Of a stretch of 64,000 bases of DNA, positions 17,504 to 25,794 are shown in pieces. The notes below the pieces were generated by a model, which was not told where the DNA came from, did no database searches, and saw only the letters and a program-made list of their open reading frames with translations. The stretch covers positions 62,001-126,000 of the forward strand of contig NZ_JACIDZ010000014.1 in the NCBI RefSeq assembly GCF_014196625.1. The letters run 5' to 3'. Every line of letters starts with the position of its first letter. Position 1 is the first letter of the stretch. Origin of the DNA: Martelella radicis (lineage in GTDB: Bacteria; Pseudomonadota; Alphaproteobacteria; Rhizobiales; Rhizobiaceae). The translations under genes were made by a program, and so were the position numbers.

Positions 17504-17853
17504 AAATTCCTCCCAGCCCCGTTTTCCTCCTCCTGGGACGCGATCAATCCGGCTCTCCCACCGTGCGATCAGCGACCCGTGGCCTGGGACAACAGCCACT
17601 TTTGAAATTCTATTTCAAAAGTGTGGATATGTCGACAGGACTTGCCAGTTTAAATTGCTAAAAACGCCGGGATTCTTCCTTTTTTGGTCTCTTTTTTCGT
17701 CGTCGAAAACAGGCGGCATCGCACGCAGCAATCTCCTTCGCTGCGCGCTCCGGCATCTTCAGATGCACATCACAAGAGTGTCGAGCGAAAGTCTGTCGGC
17801 ATTGCCGTCAGGGCGGAGCTTGAAATGCCCCACACGCGCGCCAACCAGGCGTT
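17504..17853. other. Leader and promoter region of the TRAP operon
   Basis: 350 bp between dctP and the end of the upstream IclR gene. It contains the ribosome binding site, a strong 27-bp palindrome (17597-17623, listed separately) and an AT-richer stretch to about 17700 that fits a promoter. From about 17700 to 17853 I see no gene or motif. Confidence 0.55.
17597..17623. promoter_or_regulatory. Perfect 12-3-12 palindrome, likely operator of the TRAP operon
   Basis: CACTTTTGAAAT, spacer TCT, ATTTCAAAAGTG. The TGAAAT-n3-ATTTCA core resembles IclR-family sites, and an IclR gene is the next gene upstream. The site is about 94-120 bp before the dctP start, between regulator and target. Confidence 0.65.
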
Positions 17854-18672
17854 TCAGAGTATTCCGCGAGCGACGTGCTCTATCTCGCGGGCCACGTCGA
17901 GGAGCCGCAGCGCAAGGTCGCCTTCCAGCCGCTCATTGGTGACGATCGAACGCAGGCCGCCGACATTGATGCCATAGACCGGATAGCCATCAGGCCGGCG
18001 CACGACGGCGCCCGCCGAATTGGCTTCCACGATCCAGTCGCCATCGCTCAGCGCGAAACCGTGCGCCTGCGCAAAGGCGATCTGCGCCCGCGCCTTGGCT
18101 TCCACGGCAGGCCAGTTGTCGCCGAAATTTCCGGAGACTGCGCTGATCTGCGCCTCACGCTCCTTTTCCGGCAGAGCCGCAAGATAGGCCCGGCCCATGC
18201 CGGTGCAGATCATCGGAATACGCGAGCCGACGCCAAGCCGGATGGCCATCGAGGCCTTGGTGCGGCAGGCCTCGATATAGATCATCTCGTTGCCGTCGGC
18301 CGTGCCGAGATAGACGCTGGCATTGGCATATTCGGCAAGCGACTGCATGTAGGGCCGCGCGATGTCGCGGATTTCCATCTGCGCCATCACGTCATAACCG
18401 AGCGTGAGGACGGCCGGCCCCAGCGAATAGCGGCCCACTTCCTCGTCGTAATTGAGGTAGCCGAGTTCTGTAAGCGTAAACGTCAGACGCGAGACGGTCG
18501 CCTTCGACAGCCCGACGCGCGCGGCGATCTCGGCGTTGCCGATCGGCCTGTTGTCAGGGCCGAACGCCTTGAGAACCGCCAGGCCGCGTGCAAGGCCGGA
18601 ATTGATCCTGTAGTCTTTTGTGCTGCTGGACGCAGGCGGCGCTTGTCTTCTTCTGACCAAGGCAGGTTCCAT
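17854..18672 (-). CDS. IclR-family transcriptional regulator
   Basis: A 272-residue regulator with an N-terminal winged helix (INSGLARGLAVLKAFG then IGNAEIAARVGLSKATVSRL) and a C-terminal effector domain (about 105-265; IRLGVGSRIPMICTGMGRAY is the ligand-pocket segment). The frame opens at 18858 but overlaps the thiamine-enzyme gene there; starts at 18672 or 18711 both leave the HTH complete and neither has a good ribosome binding site. I chose 18672. It lies between the TRAP genes and the thiamine-enzyme gene, all reading leftward, and probably acts on the palindrome at 17597. Confidence 0.85.
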   Translation of the reverse strand: MEPALVRRRQAPPASSSTKDYRINSGLARGLAVLKAFGPDNRPIGNAEIAARVGLSKATVSRLTFTLTELGYLNYDEEVGRYSLGPAVLTLGYDVMAQMEIRDIARPYMQSLAEYANASVYLGTADGNEMIYIEACRTKASMAIRLGVGSRIPMICTGMGRAYLAALPEKEREAQISAVSGNFGDNWPAVEAKARAQIAFAQAHGFALSDGDWIVEANSAGAVVRRPDGYPVYGINVGGLRSIVTNERLEGDLALRLLDVAREIEHVARGIL

Positions 18673-18814
18673 CCCGGAAATGTTGGGAAAATGTTGCCAA
18701 AGTGGAGACATAACCAGAAGAAAGTCCAAATGCAAACGTCGAAGAAGCGCGAGCGGCTCCGCTTTCACGCGGCCCGCCAAAGTCTCTGCGCCTGCATCCT
18801 GCAACATCATCATC

Positions 18815-20509
18815 TCAGACCGAGGGCGGCGACCAGGCCTCGGGCGCACGCGGATCAATATACGTCACGACATCGATCAGCGCGGGCTTGCGCGCTGCAA
18901 TGGCGGCCTTGAGCACCGGCCCGAGATCCTCCGCACGCTCCACGCGGTAACCGTCAACCCCGAAGGTCCTGGCGAGCGCACAGAAATCCGTCGGGCCGAA
19001 GCGGTTGATCTCTTCCGGCGACCCTGAACGCCCGTCGTAAAACGAAGCAACCTTCGGCGTGCCCTGCCCGAAACCGGAATTGTTGTTGATCACGGTGACG
19101 ACGGGAATGTTCCAGCGCCGCTGGGTTTCGAGCTCGCTCAGGTGATAATAGAAGGCGCCGTCGCCCGAAAAACAGACCACCGGCCTGTCCGGCGCACCGC
19201 ATTGCGCGCCAAGGGCTGCGGGAAAAGCCCAGCCGAGCGAGCCGGCCGCCCTCAAATAACTCTGCCCCGGATGCGGCAGGTCCACCATCGTCGCGGTCCA
19301 GATGCCGGAATAGCCGGTATCAGCCACCAGGATCGCATTTTCCGGCAGGGCTTCGGAAATCTCGCGGCAGAGCCGCTCCACCCTGAGCGGCGCCGCGTCC
19401 GAACGCATCGCGGGCTCCATGCCGCGCCACCATTCGGCAACCGCCGCCGTCGCGTGAGCGGCAAAATCGGCCCATGCCGTCTGCGGCGTCACATGCGCGG
19501 CAAGATCGGCCACTGCCTGGCGCGGACATCCCCAGACCGCGGTGACGCCGGGATAATTGCGGCCGATTTCCTGGCCATCGAGATCGATCTGGATGATCGC
19601 CGTTCCTTGCGCGGGAACGGTATAGTTATTGGTGGGCTGATCGCCTGCATGGCAGCCGATATAGATGACCAGATCGGCTTCATGCACGAGCCGGTTTCCG
19701 GGCGGCGCGGAATAGGTGCCGACCGTGCCGATATGCAGCGGATGGGTGGTCGGCACGATGGTGCGCCCGCCAAGCGAGGTCGCCACGGGGATCTTGCAGG
19801 CTTCGGCGAAGGCGCGGATTTCGACATGGGCATCGACCTGGATCGCGCCGGCGCCGACGACCATCACCGGTCGTTTCGCCTGCGCAAGCCGCGCCGCGGC
19901 CGCCTCGATCATCGCCCTGGAAGCGACCGGGCGATGGGCGGGCAGGCGCCCAAGCGCCGGATCGGGCAGAACGGGAGACGGCACCGCGCCCTTTTCGATG
20001 ATTTCGCCGCCCAGCCCATTCAGGTCCAGATGGACCGGGCGCGGCGAGCCGTCCGTTGCCATGCGGAAGGCCTGCGGCAGAAGATGGGGCAGTTCGCGCG
20101 CCTCGGCCACATCCATGCTGGCCTTGGTGACGGACTGGAACAGGGGCGCATGCAGCACCTCCTGATAGGCGTTGCGATAGCGCAACATCGGCTCCTTGCG
20201 CCCGGTCAGGGCGACGACCGGCGCGCGGTGCAGATAGGCGTCCTGAAGGCCGGCGGCCAGGTTCGCAGCCCCCACCGACTGCGCCATGCAGACGCCGACG
20301 CGATTGCTCGCCCGCGCATAGCCGTCGGCCATATAGACGGCGGATTTTTCCGAATGCGCCAGAATGCGCTTGATGCCGAGTTCCTCCATCTCGACCAGCG
20401 TCGGGCGCAGGATCGCATCCATGAAGAAGACGTGGGAGACGCCGAGCGCCTCAAAGGATTCCGCGATATAGCGCGCGCCGTTCATGGCGGCCTGACCGTT
20501 TTCCGACAT
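18815..20509 (-). CDS. Thiamine-diphosphate-dependent enzyme (acetolactate synthase large-subunit-like)
   Basis: A 564-residue enzyme with the three-domain ThDP layout: pyrimidine-binding domain (1-180) with the cofactor-activating glutamate E54 in AHSEKSAVYMADGYAR, a central domain (about 200-340), and the PP domain with the GDG...NN cofactor motif at 449-477 (GDGAFYY to INNN). Relatives include acetolactate synthase, benzoylformate decarboxylase and oxalyl-CoA decarboxylase. The sequence does not settle on one, so it may be a 2-keto acid decarboxylase or carboligase. The start at 20509 has GGGAGGAG upstream; the extension to 20545 covers a LacI-type operator. Neighbours are a TRAP importer and CoA dehydrogenases. 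Confidence 0.85.
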   Translation of the reverse strand: MSENGQAAMNGARYIAESFEALGVSHVFFMDAILRPTLVEMEELGIKRILAHSEKSAVYMADGYARASNRVGVCMAQSVGAANLAAGLQDAYLHRAPVVALTGRKEPMLRYRNAYQEVLHAPLFQSVTKASMDVAEARELPHLLPQAFRMATDGSPRPVHLDLNGLGGEIIEKGAVPSPVLPDPALGRLPAHRPVASRAMIEAAAARLAQAKRPVMVVGAGAIQVDAHVEIRAFAEACKIPVATSLGGRTIVPTTHPLHIGTVGTYSAPPGNRLVHEADLVIYIGCHAGDQPTNNYTVPAQGTAIIQIDLDGQEIGRNYPGVTAVWGCPRQAVADLAAHVTPQTAWADFAAHATAAVAEWWRGMEPAMRSDAAPLRVERLCREISEALPENAILVADTGYSGIWTATMVDLPHPGQSYLRAAGSLGWAFPAALGAQCGAPDRPVVCFSGDGAFYYHLSELETQRRWNIPVVTVINNNSGFGQGTPKVASFYDGRSGSPEEINRFGPTDFCALARTFGVDGYRVERAEDLGPVLKAAIAARKPALIDVVTYIDPRAPEAWSPPSV

Positions 20510-20528
20510 ATCGCTTTTCTCCTCCCAA

Positions 20529-20546
20529 TTTGAAAGCGCTTTCAAA
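20529..20546. promoter_or_regulatory. LacI-type operator
   Basis: TTTGAAAGCGCTTTCAAA, a perfect 18-bp palindrome with the central CG typical of LacI/PurR-family sites. It lies 20 bp before the thiamine-enzyme start and about 150 bp before the LacI-family gene, in their shared divergent promoter. Confidence 0.8.
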
Positions 20547-20694
20547 AATGAGTGATTCCATATTATTTCTTTTATTTCAATACAAATTATCTAGAGATAT
20601 CGATCAAGGACATAAAAATGAATTCGTTTGCAATTGACGAGACCGCCGCTAAGATCGCCATTGACGAACAGGATCGAACCGAGGGTACAGAGTC

Positions 20695-21720
20695 GTGCCG
20701 CGAAAGGATGACATGCAACTCGCCGGCAGGCGGGTAAGGATGGAGGAGGTTGCGCGGGTCGCGGGCGTCTCGCTTGCCACCGTGTCGCGTGCGCTCAAGG
20801 CGCCCGAAACCGTCTCGAAAAAACGCCTCGCCCTCGTTCGGGAGGCGGCGGAACGTCTGGGCTATGCCCCGAACCGGATTGCCGGCAGTCTTGCGGGCAC
20901 AAGCTCGCCGCTGATCGGCGTGATCGTTCCAAGCCTCACCAACGCGTTCTTCGCCGCAACGCTCGACCGGATGTCGGCCATTCTCGAGGAGGCCGGCTAT
21001 CAGATGATGATCGGCCAGCATGACTATGACATCGAGCGCGAGGAACGGATCGTGACCGCCTTTGCCAGCTGGAATCCGGCAGCGCTCGTGGTCACCGGCC
21101 GCGATCACACGCGCGGCACCGTGGCCATGCTGACCGCGGCGAACTGCCCCGTGGTGGAAATGTGGGACCGCGACGAGCGCCCGATCGACAGCGCGATCGG
21201 GTTCAGCAATCGCAGGGCCGGGCAACTGGCCGGACGCTATTTCGCCGAACGCGGGTTTGAAAGCGTCGCCTTTGTCGGCGCGATCCTGGCGAGCGACCCT
21301 CGCGCGGCGGCCCGCGCCGAAGGCTTTGCCGAGCGTTTCGCCGAAGGCGGCAAACAAACGCCCCTCATCGTGACAGCGGCCGGTCGCGATATTGCCGCAG
21401 GCGGCATCGCGCTCAGGCAGGTTCTTCAACAGCAGCCCGACACCCGGGCAATCGCCTTTTCCGGCGACATGCTCGCCGTCGGCGCGATGTTCGAAGCGGC
21501 GCGGCTGGGGCTGCGCGTCCCCGAGGACATAGCGATCATGGGCTATGGCGATCTCGATATCGCCGCCTGCACCAATCCGCCGCTGACGACAATCCGCCCG
21601 CCGCACGAAAAGATCGGCAAGGCCGTGGCGGAGCATCTGCTGGACCGGATCGGACATGACGACGCGGAGCGGGAGAACCTCGACCTCGGCGTCGAACTGA
21701 TCGTGCGCCGCACGGCCTGA
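20695..21720 (+). CDS. LacI-family transcriptional regulator
   Basis: A 341-residue repressor-type protein with an N-terminal LacI helix-turn-helix (MEEVARVAGVSLATVSRAL) followed by the hinge helix NRIAGSLAG and a periplasmic-binding-protein-like effector domain (ligand pocket segments IGVIVPSLTNAFFA, GDMLAVGAMFEAARLG). The start is GTG 20695 (GAGGG upstream) or ATG 20713 (AAAGG upstream); both leave the HTH intact. It is divergent from the thiamine-enzyme gene, with a perfect LacI palindrome between, and is followed 33 bp later by the two dehydrogenase genes, so it probably controls both directions. Confidence 0.92.
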   Translation: MPRKDDMQLAGRRVRMEEVARVAGVSLATVSRALKAPETVSKKRLALVREAAERLGYAPNRIAGSLAGTSSPLIGVIVPSLTNAFFAATLDRMSAILEEAGYQMMIGQHDYDIEREERIVTAFASWNPAALVVTGRDHTRGTVAMLTAANCPVVEMWDRDERPIDSAIGFSNRRAGQLAGRYFAERGFESVAFVGAILASDPRAAARAEGFAERFAEGGKQTPLIVTAAGRDIAAGGIALRQVLQQQPDTRAIAFSGDMLAVGAMFEAARLGLRVPEDIAIMGYGDLDIAACTNPPLTTIRPPHEKIGKAVAEHLLDRIGHDDAERENLDLGVELIVRRTA

Positions 21721-21753
21721 CAAGGGACAAGATAAAAAGGGAGGGGAGGCCCG

Positions 21754-22704
21754 ATGTCGATAGAAAGAGTTGCCATGATCGGCGCCGGCACCATGGGCCA
21801 TGCGCTGGCGCTGGTGCATGCGCTGGGCGGATGCCGGGTGATGCTGCATGATGCGGCATCCGAGGTGCTGGCGCGCGCGCCGGCCCTGATCGCCAAGGCC
21901 AGCGCCACGCTTTGCGAGGCCGGCACGATATCGACGCATGAGGCCGAGGCTGCGCGCAATCGCGTGTGCCGCGCACACACGATCGAAGAGGCTATCGCGA
22001 ATGCCGATCTGATCGTCGAGGCCGTGGTGGAAAAGGCCGAGGTGAAACGCGCCGTTTTCGAAGAGATCGACCGCTTCGCCCCCGCATCGGCCATCATTGC
22101 CTCCAATACCTCCTATCTCGATATCTTTCCGCTGATCCCGGCCTCAAGGCAGGAAAACGCGGCAATCGCGCATTGGTATTCGCCGCCCTATATCGTCGAT
22201 CTGGTGGATATCGCGCCGGGACCTTCGACCGCGCCGGAGGTGATCGCGACATTGCGCGCGCTCTATGAGAGCTTCGGCAAGGCGCCGCTGGTGTTTGACC
22301 GGCTGGTGCCCGGCTATGTCGCGAACCGGCTGCAGGCAGCCCTCAATCTCGAATGTCTGCGGATGATCGACGAGGGGTGGGCGAGCGCGGGAGATATCGA
22401 TTTTTCGATCCGGCACGGACTGGTCGATCGCCTGGCCCTTCTCGGCCATATGCGCAAGATGGACTACACCGGGCTCGAAATGATCCGCAATGGTCTTGCT
22501 GCGCGCACCTATCAGCCGCCGGAGAACACCGGACACAGCCCCGCCCTCGCTCGCCTGATCGATGCGGGACGAACCGGCGTTCGCGCCGGCGCCGGCTTTT
22601 ACGATTACGGCGACGAACCGGTGGAGGATCTGCTGCACCGGCGCGATCTCGGCCTTCTGCAGCTGAAGAAAATGCTTTCAGGAACAACGGGAGGACAGGA
22701 ATGA
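21754..22704 (+). CDS. 3-hydroxyacyl-CoA dehydrogenase-family protein
   Basis: A 316-residue NAD-dependent enzyme: Rossmann domain with MIGAGTMGHAL (GAGTMG at 10-15), ASNTSYLDIFPLI, and a C-terminal helical dimerisation domain. The catalytic-type HWYSPPYIVDLVDIAP segment differs from the HFFNP of 3-hydroxybutyryl-CoA dehydrogenase, as in L-carnitine or L-gulonate dehydrogenase-like members, so the substrate may be a free hydroxy acid or a branched acyl-CoA. Its stop overlaps the next start (ATGA at 22701-22704). It lies downstream of the LacI gene. Confidence 0.85.
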   Translation: MSIERVAMIGAGTMGHALALVHALGGCRVMLHDAASEVLARAPALIAKASATLCEAGTISTHEAEAARNRVCRAHTIEEAIANADLIVEAVVEKAEVKRAVFEEIDRFAPASAIIASNTSYLDIFPLIPASRQENAAIAHWYSPPYIVDLVDIAPGPSTAPEVIATLRALYESFGKAPLVFDRLVPGYVANRLQAALNLECLRMIDEGWASAGDIDFSIRHGLVDRLALLGHMRKMDYTGLEMIRNGLAARTYQPPENTGHSPALARLIDAGRTGVRAGAGFYDYGDEPVEDLLHRRDLGLLQLKKMLSGTTGGQE

Positions 22705-23462
22705 TCAAGGCCGATCTCAAAGGAAAACGCGCGCTGGTGACGGGCGGCGCTTCGGGCATCGGGTTGGCGACGGTGACGATGCTGGCGGAAATGGGCGCAA
22801 AGGTGGCGATCAACCATCTGGAAGGCGATCCGGCGGGTCTGGAGAAGGTGGCCGAGCTGAAGGCGCAGGGCCTGGACGTGATTGCCGCGCCCGGCAACAT
22901 CTCGATCCCCGGCAATGCCGAAGCCATGGTCGAAACCGCCATCGAGGCCATGGGCGGGCTCGACTATCTCGTCAACAATGCCGGCACATCCGGCACGCAG
23001 GACAAGATTCCGCCTTCCGATCTGGACAAGATGACGGAGGACTTCTGGCAACTCCTCCTCGGGACCAATCTGATCGGCCCGTTCCGCTGCGCCCATGCCG
23101 CAGCGCCCGCCCTGAAGGAGAGCCGCGGCGCGATCGTCAACATGGCCTCGATCGCCGGCATCGGCCAGCAGGGCAGTTCGATCGCCTATGCCGCCAGCAA
23201 ATCCGGGCTCGTCAGCCTGACGCGGAGCCTGGCGCGCGGCCTTGCGCCGGAAGTGCGGGTCAACGCGGTCGCGCCCGGCCAGACCCGCACGCCCTGGACC
23301 GACAGCTGGCCGGAGGAGCGCAAGCAATGGGCCCGCGATCTCGCGGTGCTAAAACGCCGCTCCGAGCCGGAGGATATCGCCGAAGCCGTGCTCTATCTCT
23401 GCGCCGGCGCCAGCATGGTCACAGGCCACGTTCTGGTGGTCGATGGCGGCATGACGCTGTAA
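22701..23462 (+). CDS. Short-chain dehydrogenase/reductase (SDR)
   Basis: A 253-residue classical SDR with cofactor motif TGGASGIG (14-21), NNAG, catalytic Ser in NMASIAGIG and the YxxxK pair in YAASK, ending with VTGHVLVVDGGMTL. The ATG at 22701 is the true start: it overlaps the previous stop and is preceded by GGGAGGACAGGA; the frame opens earlier, inside the previous gene. These enzymes oxidise or reduce hydroxyl groups on small molecules. It is the last gene of the LacI-linked operon. Confidence 0.9.
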   Translation: MIKADLKGKRALVTGGASGIGLATVTMLAEMGAKVAINHLEGDPAGLEKVAELKAQGLDVIAAPGNISIPGNAEAMVETAIEAMGGLDYLVNNAGTSGTQDKIPPSDLDKMTEDFWQLLLGTNLIGPFRCAHAAAPALKESRGAIVNMASIAGIGQQGSSIAYAASKSGLVSLTRSLARGLAPEVRVNAVAPGQTRTPWTDSWPEERKQWARDLAVLKRRSEPEDIAEAVLYLCAGASMVTGHVLVVDGGMTL

Positions 23463-23473
23463 GAAAAATCGGT

Positions 23474-23493
23474 GTCAGGCGATACCGCCTGAC
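23474..23493 (-). terminator. Hairpin between convergent genes
   Basis: GTCAGGCG and CGCCTGAC form an 8-bp stem with a 4-base loop. On the minus strand it is followed by ACCGATTTTTC, so it can act as a rho-independent terminator for the acyl-CoA dehydrogenase operon ending at 23538, and weakly for the SDR on the other strand. Confidence 0.55.
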
Positions 23494-23537
23494 CCCGCAA
23501 CACAGCCGGAAAATCCGAAAACGGCCTGAGCCGGGGC

Positions 23538-24623
23538 TTATGCCGCCTTTTCAAAGCGCTTGAGGTGGGCGGCGCGGTTGCCGCCGGTCTGGGTGAGGAC
23601 AAGAAGGCGCTTGACCAAGTGACCGACGGCCAGTTCATCCGAAACGCCCATCCCGCCGTGAAGCTGGATGGCATCGCGAAGCACCGCGCGCGCCGCATCC
23701 GAAATCTTCACCCGCGCGGCAGAGACCAGTCTGGCGCGGAACGCGGCATCGTCGCTTTCCATCGCCTCGGCGGCCAGCAGAACCATGGAGCGGGCCTCCT
23801 CGCAGGCGATGAACATGTCGGCCATCTTGTGCTGCACCACCTGGAACTTGCCGATCGGGCGACCGAACTGCTCACGTATCTGGACATAGTCCAGCGTCGC
23901 CTTGTGGAGGGCGTCGATCACGCCTGAGGTTTCGGCGAGCACGCCCACGAGCGCCAGATCGGCGCCGAAGTCCAGCGCCGCGTCGCAGCCGGAGATCGCC
24001 TCGGCCGCCGGCACCGTCACATCGTCGAGCAATACCTTTGCTGCGGCCTGACCATCGACCAGCCGGCACGGCGTCACCGCCGCATCTTCGGCAGGGATAC
24101 GCACCAGCATTCGCGATCCGTCCAGTTCCGCCACGACCCAGAACGCCGTCGCGGCGGCAGCGCCGATCACGGCGGGAGACGCGCCGGAAAGAACGAGGTT
24201 GCCGCCCTCCCGGCGGGCCGCGATCGGAGCGCCGTCCCGCCCCGCGACAACGACCTCAATCGCCTCGCCGGCAAGAACAGGCGCAAGCCTCTCGGCCACG
24301 TCATCGGGAGAAAGCGCGCGCGCCAGCATGGCGGCGCAGCCGAGGCTGACGGCGCCGACCGGCTCCAGGATCAGGCCTGCGCCCAGCACCTCCATCATCG
24401 GCACGACCTGTGCCGGCGTCAGGCCGAGGCCGCCGGCGTCCTCCGGCACGCAGGCCACGAGCCAGCCGAGTTCGGCCATTTCGGCCCAGTGCCGCGGCAC
24501 ATCGCCCGGCGCGGCCGAAAGGGCCTTTGCCCTTTGCTCCAGCGCATAATGATCAGCGACGAAGCGCTCTGCCGTATCCTTCAGCAGCAGCGCTTCTTCT
24601 GTCGGAAGTTCAAAACGTATCAT
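23538..24623 (-). CDS. Acyl-CoA dehydrogenase (small/beta-type subunit)
   Basis: A 361-residue flavoprotein-type acyl-CoA dehydrogenase: N-terminal helical domain with MAELGWLVACVPEDAGGLGL, central beta domain, and C-terminal helical domain with REQFGRPIGKFQVVQHKMAD (FAD/CoA contact) and QLHGGMGV. The usual catalytic glutamate in the late YEG(T/S) motif is absent (TQTGGN instead), as in partner subunits of heteromeric enzymes. The start at 24623 has GAGGGGGA upstream, 13 bp after the previous gene's stop. It follows another acyl-CoA dehydrogenase, so an alpha2beta2 complex of the PimC/PimD or ChsE type is likely. Confidence 0.87.
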   Translation of the reverse strand: MIRFELPTEEALLLKDTAERFVADHYALEQRAKALSAAPGDVPRHWAEMAELGWLVACVPEDAGGLGLTPAQVVPMMEVLGAGLILEPVGAVSLGCAAMLARALSPDDVAERLAPVLAGEAIEVVVAGRDGAPIAARREGGNLVLSGASPAVIGAAAATAFWVVAELDGSRMLVRIPAEDAAVTPCRLVDGQAAAKVLLDDVTVPAAEAISGCDAALDFGADLALVGVLAETSGVIDALHKATLDYVQIREQFGRPIGKFQVVQHKMADMFIACEEARSMVLLAAEAMESDDAAFRARLVSAARVKISDAARAVLRDAIQLHGGMGVSDELAVGHLVKRLLVLTQTGGNRAAHLKRFEKAA

Positions 24624-24636
24624 GCGACGTTCCCCC

Positions 24637-25794
24637 TCAAAGTCCCAGGACCTGGCCGGCCAGGATGCTGCGCTGGATTTCATTGCTGCCGCCATAGATC
24701 GACAGCTTGCGCCAGTTCAGGAACTGATAGGCGACATTGGCAAACAGGGCGTCGGCACAGTCGCCGGCGCTTCCCGGCAGTGCGGCGGGGCCGGCGATAT
24801 CCAGCATCAGCTCGGTCAGCCCCTGTTGCACTTCGGTGCCCCTCACCTTCAGAAGCGAGGTTTCCGCGCCCAGCGTGCGGCCCGCCTCGGCAGCCGCCAG
24901 AAGCCGTAGCGTCGTCGCCTCGATCGCCATGATATCGATCTCGAATGCGGCAAGGCGCGCGGAAATCTCCGGATCGTCGCCGAGGCCGGCCGCCTCGGCC
25001 ATCTCCCGCACGCGCGCCAGAAGATGTTTCGAGCGCCCGACGCCGCCAATCCCCAGCCGCTCGTGCTCCAGCAGCGCCTTGGCATAGGTCCAGCCCTTGT
25101 TGATCTCGCCGACGACCAGATCATCGGGCACGAAGACGTTGTCGAGGAAGATTTCGTTGACCTCTTCGGTTCCGTCCATCAGCCGGATCGGGCGTCGGGA
25201 GACGCCGGGTGCTGCCATGTCGATCAGCATCATCGAAATGCCCTGCTGCTTCTTGACCTCGGGATCGGTGCGCACGAGGCAGAAGATCCAGTTGGCGTAT
25301 TGCGCATAGGTCGTCCAAGTCTTCGAGCCGGAGACCAGCCAGCCGCCATCGGTCCTGACGGCGCGGGAGCGCAGCGAGGCGAGATCGGAGCCGGCGCCCG
25401 GTTCGCTGAACCCCTGGCACCACCAGTCCTCGCACGACAGGATGCGCGGCAAAAAACGCTGCTGCTGTTCGGGGCTGCCGAAACGGATGAGGATCGGGCC
25501 GATCATCTTCAAGCCGAATCCGGGCAACGGCGGCGTGTGCAGCCGGAACATCTCCTCATCGGCGATCAGCCGCTGCCGCGCCGTCCATCCGGGGCCGCCA
25601 TGTTCTGCCGGCCAGCCCGGCGCAACCCAGCCCTTGCGGTGCATGCTTCTGTGCCAGCGCAGAAAATCCTCGCGCGCAAGCGGGCTACCGCGCGAGACTT
25701 TCGCTCTTGTCGCGGGATCGAGTTCAGCCTCGACGAAAGCGCGGATCTCGGCGCGAAACGCGCTGTCCTCGGGTGCGTTGAGAAGATCGGTCAC
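24637..25794 (-). CDS. Acyl-CoA dehydrogenase (large/alpha-type subunit)
   Basis: A 385-residue acyl-CoA dehydrogenase. Visible are WPAEHGGPGWTARQRLI in the N-terminal domain, QGFSEPGAGSDLASL at the FAD/substrate site, a beta domain with SKTWTTYA, and the C-terminal helix ending RKLSIYGGSNEIQRSILA. The last motif has YGGS rather than YEGT, as in the FadE26/PimC-like group whose active glutamate lies elsewhere. Its start codon overlaps the stop of the upstream ligase gene (25791-25794), and the other acyl-CoA dehydrogenase follows 13 bp after its stop. Confidence 0.9.
   Translation of the reverse strand: MTDLLNAPEDSAFRAEIRAFVEAELDPATRAKVSRGSPLAREDFLRWHRSMHRKGWVAPGWPAEHGGPGWTARQRLIADEEMFRLHTPPLPGFGLKMIGPILIRFGSPEQQQRFLPRILSCEDWWCQGFSEPGAGSDLASLRSRAVRTDGGWLVSGSKTWTTYAQYANWIFCLVRTDPEVKKQQGISMMLIDMAAPGVSRRPIRLMDGTEEVNEIFLDNVFVPDDLVVGEINKGWTYAKALLEHERLGIGGVGRSKHLLARVREMAEAAGLGDDPEISARLAAFEIDIMAIEATTLRLLAAAEAGRTLGAETSLLKVRGTEVQQGLTELMLDIAGPAALPGSAGDCADALFANVAYQFLNWRKLSIYGGSNEIQRSILAGQVLGL

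Noticed and set aside
16568-17605. Long plus-strand frame opposite the TRAP binding-protein gene
   Set aside because: The minus-strand frame encodes a clear DctP protein with a signal peptide and ribosome binding site; the plus-strand frame has none.
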